Assembly (NCBI RefSeq): GCF_030283145.1
Contig: NZ_JASNWE010000004.1
Span: 985,704-1,049,703 of the forward strand
DNA from: Actinomadura xylanilytica
GTDB lineage: Bacteria; Actinomycetota; Actinomycetes; Streptosporangiales; Streptosporangiaceae
DNA length: 64,000 nucleotides
Direction of reading: 5' to 3'
This document shows positions 59,456 through 64,000 of the stretch, piece by piece. The notes under the pieces were generated by a model. It was not told the DNA's origin. It was given only the letters and a program-made list of their open reading frames with translations, and did not search any database. The position numbers were made by a program, and so were the translations under genes. Every line of letters starts with the position of its first letter. Within the stretch, counting starts at the first letter, position 1.

Positions 59456-59623
59456 CAAGATCCTACAAACGGTCATGTTGCCATTATTTAGGTCTTGCCG
59501 CTTTCCCTGGGACCCGTGTACTACTTGGTCCCGTGCCCGCCAGGGCAGCAATTCCACCGAGGCAAGAAGTGGTGGCGCGGGCCCTAGAGCTTCGCGCCAT
59601 ATCCGGTCGCCGACCACCGATAT
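59456..59623 (+). promoter_or_regulatory. conserved leader of peptide gene 1 with dyad element
   Basis: A block of about 75 bp at 59456-59532 is repeated almost exactly before peptide gene 2 and includes GGTCTTGCCG and GTGTACTACTTGGTCCC. A dyad ATATC-N-GGTC-GCC-GACC-N-GATAT lies at 59599-59623 and recurs at 60305-60329. Because coding constraint is absent, the conservation suggests a promoter and operator or a structured leader. No confident -35/-10 pair is seen. Confidence 0.5.
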
Positions 59624-59664
59624 CCCCCAGCCCTTCTTGCCGAAGACGCCAAAAAGGGAGCGTC

Positions 59665-59832
59665 ATGAACCGTCTGATCGATCGCCTGCTGGACCGGCTC
59701 GCCCCCCGGGAGGACGCGTCCGCCTGTAGCACCAACTACTTCTGCGACGCGGCCGGCCACCCGGGCTACTGGTACCGCTTCTGCTGCCTGGACAGCGGCT
59801 GCGAGTGGACCAAGATCCGCAACTCCTGCTGA
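59665..59832 (+). CDS. six-cysteine peptide precursor 1
   Basis: A 55-residue precursor with ATG 59665 and GGGAG 4 nt upstream. The amphipathic charged leader MNRLIDRLLDRLAPREDASA has no Sec-type hydrophobic core and ends in an ASA motif directly before Cys21. Cleavage there would give a 35-residue peptide beginning and ending in Cys, with Cys at 21, 27, 40, 41, 46 and 55 (C-x5-C-x12-CC-x4-C-x8-C). The core is aromatic-rich (GYWYRFCC). It is 78% identical to the second copy, and all six Cys are kept. Export partners are encoded downstream. It is likely a disulfide-rich bacteriocin-like or signalling peptide; no lanthionine or thiazole enzymes are nearby. Confidence 0.85.
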   Translation: MNRLIDRLLDRLAPREDASACSTNYFCDAAGHPGYWYRFCCLDSGCEWTKIRNSC

Positions 59833-59850
59833 TCCGGTCGTAGGAACGCC

Positions 59851-59881
59851 GCCGGGCGGTGGCGTCACGCCACCGCCCGGC
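59851..59881 (+). terminator. hairpin after peptide gene 1
   Basis: A perfect 14-bp stem (GCCGGGCGGTGGCG with CGCCACCGCCCGGC) and 3-nt loop TCA, 18 nt after the stop. It may terminate or attenuate the transcript. Confidence 0.65.
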
Positions 59882-60164
59882 GCGCGCACCGGCGCCGGCC
59901 GCGGCACCGCCGCCCCGCATGTCCGCGAGGACCGACTCCCGTTGCCCGCCAATGGCGGCAGTGCGGTAATGAGTAGCGCGATCGTGGTGATTGAGTCATC
60001 GACGGCGCCGCTTGAGTCGATGCCGATACACCCCCTCAACTTCAGTGCCCCCACCTGACGCAACGCGTTCTCTTGACTGCATTCAGAGATCATCACCGCG
60101 CGATTCCGGGTGCCCGGCCTGCACAAACCAGCGACAAGTGATCTTCCTCACGGGTGTCCGTCAA

Positions 60165-60329
60165 CAAGATCCTACAAACGGTCACGTTGCCATTAATTAG
60201 GTCTTGCCGTTTTCCCCGCGTCCCGTGTACTACTTGGTCCCAGCCCGCCACTGCGGCGAATGAGCCGGAGCAAGGAAGGGGTAGCGGCACTCGAACTTCG
60301 TGGCATATCCGGTCGCCGACCTGCGATAT
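60165..60329 (+). promoter_or_regulatory. conserved leader of peptide gene 2 with dyad element
   Basis: The second copy of the leader described at 59456, including the near-identical block at 60165-60241 and the ATATC...GATAT dyad at 60305-60329. It implies that each peptide gene keeps its own control signals. Confidence 0.5.
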
Positions 60330-60371
60330 CGCCCTCGTCCTTCCTGTCGAAGCTGCCAAAAGGGAGAAGTC

Positions 60372-60539
60372 ATGAACCGCCTCATCGACCGAATGATCGA
60401 CCGGATCGCCCCCCGGGAGACCGCGTCCGCATGCAGCGGCACCTACTTCTGCGACGCGGCCGGCCACAAGGGCTACTGGTACCGCTACTGCTGCCCGGAC
60501 AGCGGCTGCACCTGGAGCAAGGTCCGCAACTCCTGCTGA
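60372..60539 (+). CDS. six-cysteine peptide precursor 2
   Basis: The second 55-residue precursor starts at ATG 60372, with GGGAGAAG before it. It shares leader (MNRLIDRMIDRIAPRE), ASA motif before Cys21, cysteine spacing and C-terminal Cys with copy 1. The 12 differences lie mostly outside the Cys framework: T23G, N24T, P33K, F39Y, L42P, E47T, T49S and I51V in the core. The pattern of conserved Cys with variable loops suggests two related but distinct mature peptides, perhaps a two-peptide system or diversified copies. Confidence 0.85.
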   Translation: MNRLIDRMIDRIAPRETASACSGTYFCDAAGHKGYWYRYCCPDSGCTWSKVRNSC

Positions 60540-60557
60540 TCCGGTCGTAGGAACGCC

Positions 60558-60585
60558 GCCGGGCGGCGGCATCACGCCGCCCGGC
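60558..60585 (+). terminator. hairpin after peptide gene 2 (likely attenuator)
   Basis: An 11-bp stem (GCCGGGCGGCG with CGCCGCCCGGC) and 6-nt loop. It lies 53 nt before the thioredoxin-like gene, so partial read-through would give much more peptide mRNA than transporter mRNA. Confidence 0.6.
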
Positions 60586-60638
60586 GCGCACGGCGCCGGC
60601 CGCGCCGCCGCCGATCTGTTCGTGAGGACTGACTCCTG

Positions 60639-61178
60639 ATGCCCTACCTTGTGGCCGCCGTGGTACTACTCGGCGTGCTGTGCCTGCTGAACCTGCTGCT
60701 CACGCTCGGGGTCCTGCGCCGGTTGAGGGAGCAGGCGGGGAGCGGTCACGCATCGCTGTTCGCGCTCGGACCGGGCTCGACCATCGGGGACTTCACCGCC
60801 CTGACGACCGATGACGAGCCGGTGTCCCGCGACACCCTGATGGGCGTCGTCGCGTTCTTCTCCGCCGCCTGCGACTCCTGCCACGAGTTGCTGCCCCGGT
60901 TCGTCGAGCACGCTCGCGGGCAGGGCCGCGAGAACGTGCTGGCGATCGTCGGCGGCGACGACCCCGAGACCGTGCGGGCGCTGACCCCGGTCGCCCGGGT
61001 CGTCCAGGCCGAGTTCGACGGCGGGCCGGTGGCGCGCGCGTTCCAGAACACCCTGACCCCGGCGCTGTACCTCGTCGGCGAGGGCGGCCTCGTCGCCGCC
61101 ACCGGCCACCGGGTCGAGGACATGCCGCAGCCGCCGCCGCGCCGGTCCTCGCGCGAGCCGGTCGCGGGCAAGGGCTGA
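60639..61178 (+). CDS. membrane-anchored thioredoxin-fold (TlpA/MauD-like) protein
   Basis: This 179-residue protein has one N-terminal membrane segment (VAAVVLLGVLCLLNLLLTLGVL), then a TlpA-like domain outside the membrane. It has GSTIGDFTALTTDDEPVSRDTL, the redox motif AFFSAACDSCHELLPRF (CxxC near residue 78), and cis-Pro-region LTPALYLVGEGG. MauD/TlpA relatives form or reshuffle disulfides in exported proteins. With six-Cys peptides encoded just upstream, its job is probably folding of the peptide disulfides. The ABC gene follows 4 nt after the stop. Confidence 0.88.
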   Translation: MPYLVAAVVLLGVLCLLNLLLTLGVLRRLREQAGSGHASLFALGPGSTIGDFTALTTDDEPVSRDTLMGVVAFFSAACDSCHELLPRFVEHARGQGRENVLAIVGGDDPETVRALTPVARVVQAEFDGGPVARAFQNTLTPALYLVGEGGLVAATGHRVEDMPQPPPRRSSREPVAGKG

Positions 61179-61182
61179 GCGA

Positions 61183-63015
61183 GTGAGCCGCACCCCGAAG
61201 GGGGAACCGGGCCTCGGCCTGCGGGACATGCGGGCCGCCGGCGCGGCGGCCGTCGCGCTCATCTGGCGGTCGGCCCCCGGCGGCGTGGCCGCGTTCCTGA
61301 TCATGACGCTGGCGGGGGCCGCCGCGCCGATCGTGACCGCATGGCTGACCAAGCTGGTGATCGACCGCCTGACGACCCCGCACGGGGAGGTCGGCGGGCT
61401 GGCGCTCGGGCTGGTCGCCGCGGGGCTGGTCGCCGCGGGGCTGCCGGGCATGGTCCAGTACCTGCGGGCGCAGATGGGCCGGTCCGCCGGCCTGACCGCG
61501 ACCGAGGGACTGTTCCAGGCCGCCGAGCGCCAGGTGGGCCTGCGCAACTTCGAGGATCCGGGATTCCAGGACCGGCTCCGGCTGGCCCAGGACAGCATCA
61601 CCCGCATCGCCGAGATCGTGGACGGCATCGGCAGCGGGCTCGGCGGGATACTGTCCCTGGTCGGGTTCATCGGGTCGCTCCTCGTCCTCAGCCCGGCCAT
61701 GACCGCCATGGTGCTCGCCGCCGCCGTCCCCGCGCTGGTCGCGGAGATCCTGCTCTCCCGGCGCCGGGCGGCCATGGAGTGGAGCATCGAGCAGTACTAC
61801 CGCCGCGAGTTCTTCTACGGCCAGCTCCTCACCGGGACGGCGCCCGCCACCGAGATCCGGCTGTTCGGGATCGGCGCGTTCCTGCGCGCCCGGATGATGG
61901 CCGAGCGGCGCAGCGTCAACGCGGCCACCCAGCGGATGGACCTCCGGGAGCTGCGCACCCAGGGCGGGCTGACCGTGCTGAGCGCGGCGGTGGCGGGGGC
62001 CGGGCTGTGGTGGGCGATCACGGCGGCGCGGCACGGCCGGCTCAGCATCGGCGATGTGTCCATGTTCCTCGCGGCCGTCCTCGGCGTGCAGGCCGCCCTG
62101 TCGACGCTCACCACGGCGATCGCCGGCGGGCAGGCGCGGCTGCTGTCCTTCACCCACTACCTCGCCGTCGTCCGCGCCGAACCCGACCTTCCCAGCGCGA
62201 TCGAGGGCGACGCGCCGCCGCTGCGGGACGCCATCGAGCTGCGGGACGTGTGGTTCCGCTACAGCGACGACCACCCCTGGGTCCTGCGCGGGGTGGACCT
62301 GACGATCCCGCGCGGGCACGCGGTCGCGCTCGTCGGCCTGAACGGGGCCGGGAAGAGCACCCTCGTCAAGCTGCTGTGCCGGATGTACGACCCGACCCGC
62401 GGACAGATCCGCTGGGACGGCGTCGACCTGCGCGACATCCCGCCGGCACTGCTGCGCGAGCGGATCAGCGCCGTGTTCCAGGACCACATGAACTACGACA
62501 TGACGGCCGGCGAGAACATCTCCCTCGGCGACCTGGGCGCGATCGGCGACCAGCGGCGGCTCACCGCGGCGGCCGTCCGTGCGGGCATCCACGACAAGCT
62601 CACCGGGCTGCCCCGGGGCTACGACACCCCGCTCACCCGCATGTTCGTGATGGGGGACGACAAGGACGACCCGGTGACCGGCGTCGTCCTGTCCGGCGGG
62701 CAGTGGCAGCGGCTCGCGCTGGCCCGCGCGTTCGTCCGGGAGGGCCGGGACCTGATGATCCTGGACGAGCCCAGCTCCGGCCTCGACCCCGAGGCCGAGC
62801 ACGAGATCCACACCCGGATGCGGGAGCACCGCGAGGGCCGCACCAGCCTGCTGATCTCGCACCGGCTCAGCGCCGTCCGCGACGCCGACCACATCGCGGT
62901 ACTGAAGGAGGGCCGGATCATCGAGCAGGGAACGCACGACTCCCTGCTCGAGACCGGCGGCAGCTACGCCGGGCTGTTCCGGCTCCAGGCATCCGGATAC
63001 CAGGAGGTCCCGTGA
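61183..63015 (+). CDS. ABC exporter (fused membrane and ATPase domains)
   Basis: This 610-residue half-transporter has a membrane domain with about six segments in residues 30-315 and an ATPase domain from about 345. Walker A is GLNGAGKSTLVKL, Q loop AVFQDHMNYDM, signature LSGGQWQRLALARA, Walker B LMILDEPSSGLD and H loop LISHRLS. It lacks the N-terminal C39 peptidase domain of typical bacteriocin exporters, which fits a separate S26 peptidase gene downstream. An insertion (MGDDKDDPVTGV) lies just before the signature motif. GTG 61183; the stop overlaps the next start. It presumably exports the six-Cys peptides as a homodimer. Confidence 0.92.
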   Translation: MSRTPKGEPGLGLRDMRAAGAAAVALIWRSAPGGVAAFLIMTLAGAAAPIVTAWLTKLVIDRLTTPHGEVGGLALGLVAAGLVAAGLPGMVQYLRAQMGRSAGLTATEGLFQAAERQVGLRNFEDPGFQDRLRLAQDSITRIAEIVDGIGSGLGGILSLVGFIGSLLVLSPAMTAMVLAAAVPALVAEILLSRRRAAMEWSIEQYYRREFFYGQLLTGTAPATEIRLFGIGAFLRARMMAERRSVNAATQRMDLRELRTQGGLTVLSAAVAGAGLWWAITAARHGRLSIGDVSMFLAAVLGVQAALSTLTTAIAGGQARLLSFTHYLAVVRAEPDLPSAIEGDAPPLRDAIELRDVWFRYSDDHPWVLRGVDLTIPRGHAVALVGLNGAGKSTLVKLLCRMYDPTRGQIRWDGVDLRDIPPALLRERISAVFQDHMNYDMTAGENISLGDLGAIGDQRRLTAAAVRAGIHDKLTGLPRGYDTPLTRMFVMGDDKDDPVTGVVLSGGQWQRLALARAFVREGRDLMILDEPSSGLDPEAEHEIHTRMREHREGRTSLLISHRLSAVRDADHIAVLKEGRIIEQGTHDSLLETGGSYAGLFRLQASGYQEVP

Positions 63016-63491
63016 CCACCGCCCTGCCGGTCGCCGGAGCGGCGGCGGCGCTCGGCCTGCTGGCACTGTCGATCCGCCTCCGCCTCATCGTCACGACCGT
63101 CGACGGCGACAGCATGGAGCCGACGCTGCGGTCCGGCGACCGCGTGCTGGTCCGCCGGACCAAGCGGGTCCGCTCCGGAGACGTCGTCCTCGTCCGGTTC
63201 CCCGACCTGCCGAACGAGCGGCGGCCCGTGGCCGACCGCCAGCTCCTCCTCAAGCGGGCGACGGCCGTGCAGGGCGACCGGGTGCCCGCGGGCTGGGCGG
63301 ACCCGGACGTCGCGGGGCTGGCCGGCATGACGGTGCCGCCCGGTTCCGTGGTGGTGCTGGGCGACAACCGTCCGACGAGCTGGGACTCCCGGCACTACGG
63401 CTTCGTGCCCCGCGAGCGGATCGTCGGCGTCATGGTCCGGCACCTGTCCGCCGCGCCGTCCCCCGAACCCGAGCCCGCTCGCTCCCGCTGA
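63012..63491 (+). CDS. S26-family signal peptidase, dedicated leader peptidase
   Basis: This 159-residue peptidase has an N-terminal membrane anchor (LPVAGAAAALGLLALSIRL). The catalytic Ser is in VDGDSMEPTLRSGDRVLV and the catalytic Lys in LLLKRATAVQGDRVP, followed by VVVLGDNRPTSWDSRHYG (box E). GTG 63012 overlaps the ABC stop (GTGA). It is shorter than housekeeping LepB. The ASA-Cys boundary in both peptides is a type I signal-peptidase motif, so this enzyme probably removes their leaders. Confidence 0.92.
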   Translation: MTTALPVAGAAAALGLLALSIRLRLIVTTVDGDSMEPTLRSGDRVLVRRTKRVRSGDVVLVRFPDLPNERRPVADRQLLLKRATAVQGDRVPAGWADPDVAGLAGMTVPPGSVVVLGDNRPTSWDSRHYGFVPRERIVGVMVRHLSAAPSPEPEPARSR

Positions 63492-63502
63492 GCTCAGGGC
63501 GG

Positions 63503-64000
63503 TCAGGCGATGCGGTCGATGATCAGGGGATGGAGGTCCGGGGTGCCGGATTCGGTGATCTCGAACGCGCCGTCCAGTGACTCCAGGGCCCGGTCGAAGC
63601 GGGACGGCTCGTCGGCGTGCAGGGTCAGCAGCGGCTGGCCCTCGGTGACGGTGTCACCGGGCTTGGCGTGGCAGATGATGCCGGCACCGAACGACACCGG
63701 GTCCTCCTTGCGGGCGCGGCCGGCACCGAGCCGCCACGCGGCCACGCCGACGCCGTAGGCGTCCAGCCGGGTGAGGACTCCCGAGGACGGCGCGGTCACC
63801 TCGTGCGCCTCGTTCGCGACCGGGAGCGCGGCGTCGGGGTCGCCGCCCTGCGCGGAGATCATCCGGCGCCAGACGTCCATCGCCGAACCGTCCTGGAGCG
63901 CGTCGGCGGGGTCCTTGCCGTCCGCCAGGCCGGCCGCGGCGAGCATCTCGCGGGCCAGCGCCACGGTCAGCTCGACCACGTCGGACGGGCCCGCGCCGGC
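63503..64000 (-). CDS. deoA: thymidine/pyrimidine-nucleoside phosphorylase C-terminal part
   Basis: The 3' 165 codons of a gene that continues beyond the right edge. VVELTVALAREMLAAAGLAD is followed by FGAGIICHAKPGDTVTEGQPLLTLHAD, the C-terminal domain of pyrimidine nucleoside phosphorylases that release base and deoxyribose-1-phosphate. In mycobacteria deoA lies directly beside add. Here it faces the peptide operon with only 11 nt between stop codons. Confidence 0.9.
   Translation of the reverse strand, partial: AGAGPSDVVELTVALAREMLAAAGLADGKDPADALQDGSAMDVWRRMISAQGGDPDAALPVANEAHEVTAPSSGVLTRLDAYGVGVAAWRLGAGRARKEDPVSFGAGIICHAKPGDTVTEGQPLLTLHADEPSRFDRALESLDGAFEITESGTPDLHPLIIDRIA

Larger units (their letters stand above)
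59269..60650. repeat. tandem duplication carrying the two peptide genes and their leaders
   Basis: Unit 1 (about 59269-59970) and unit 2 (about 59971-60650) are homologous with an offset of about 707 bp. The closest blocks are 59456-59532 with 60165-60241 (about 75 bp, nearly identical), the peptide genes with their ribosome sites, and the downstream hairpin region up to the start of the thioredoxin-like gene. The farther upstream parts are diverged but still alignable (GTAACGCGGCGACCGTGGTT with GTAGCGCGATCGTGGTGATT). Confidence 0.8.

Noticed and set aside
59665..60539. Classification of the Cys peptides as lanthipeptides or thiopeptides
   Set aside because: No LanB/LanM/LanKC, cyclodehydratase or radical-SAM gene is present, and a CxxC thioredoxin-fold protein fits disulfides better.
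1..64000. tRNA, rRNA, CRISPR arrays, known riboswitches
   Set aside because: I looked for tRNA arms, regularly spaced repeats and common riboswitch cores by eye and found none that I could support.

Overview
The window is chromosomal DNA of a very high-GC, mycelium-type actinomycete. GTG and TTG starts are common, Shine-Dalgarno leaders are rich in purines, and many genes appear to be leaderless, with a TANNNT hexamer 6-8 nt before the start codon. My best guess is the Streptosporangiales/Thermomonosporaceae (Actinomadura-like), inferred from gene content only. The order acyl-CoA dehydrogenase, purE, purK, GtrA, birA, accD5/accE5, accA3, lpdA, punA, pmmB, add, deoA follows the Mycobacterium tuberculosis Rv3274c-Rv3314c order as I remember it. 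I therefore read the window as a conserved actinobacterial backbone carrying several accessory blocks. || Layout. 1-9.5 kb: a cut-off regulator, a small secreted Cys protein, fadE25-like acyl-CoA dehydrogenase, UDP-glucose dehydrogenase, a CoA-binding protein, purK-purE, GtrA, and a histidine kinase/response regulator pair. 9.5-13.7 kb: an eroded maltooligosyltrehalose synthase, bacterioferritin with its ferredoxin behind an iron box, and a class III nucleotide cyclase. 13.9-21.5 kb: biotin ligase, enoyl-CoA hydratase, PEP carboxylase, propionyl-CoA carboxylase beta and epsilon subunits, and a NYN-domain protein. 21.5-25.6 kb: a membrane protein/kinase/LuxR regulator operon, then a protein-isoaspartate methyltransferase homologue preceded by a 37-residue Asp-Gly-rich peptide gene. 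25.6-35.6 kb: a ten-gene Tad/Flp pilus operon ending in a LysM-BTAD protein. 35.9-42 kb: an EssC-like FHA-FtsK type VII ATPase and one WXG100 protein. 42.5-48.5 kb: secreted and membrane proteins, a Zur-box-controlled zinc-free ribosomal protein L31, the biotin carboxylase/BCCP subunit and a TPM-domain protein. 48.6-52.5 kb: an ECF41-like sigma factor, an old-yellow-enzyme relative, a MITE-like repeat, an intact IS481-family element with a 6-bp target duplication, and MarR. 52.6-59 kb: lpdA-like reductase and purine-salvage/sugar-phosphate genes. 59.3-63.5 kb: a bacteriocin-like operon. 63.5-64 kb: the end of deoA. || The most striking system lies between add and deoA. Two duplicated 55-residue peptides share six invariant cysteines (C-C-CC-C-C order). 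They are followed by a membrane-anchored thioredoxin-fold CxxC protein, an ABC exporter and an S26 signal peptidase. The peptides carry an ASA motif directly before the first cysteine. I read this as production, export, leader removal and disulfide folding of a knottin-like secreted peptide. || A second candidate peptide system is the isoaspartate methyltransferase with its 37-residue partner. A third curiosity is a pair of ~175-bp CTAG-ended repeats that sit exactly between the stop codons of convergent genes. One of these was later hit by the IS481 element at its terminal CTAG.
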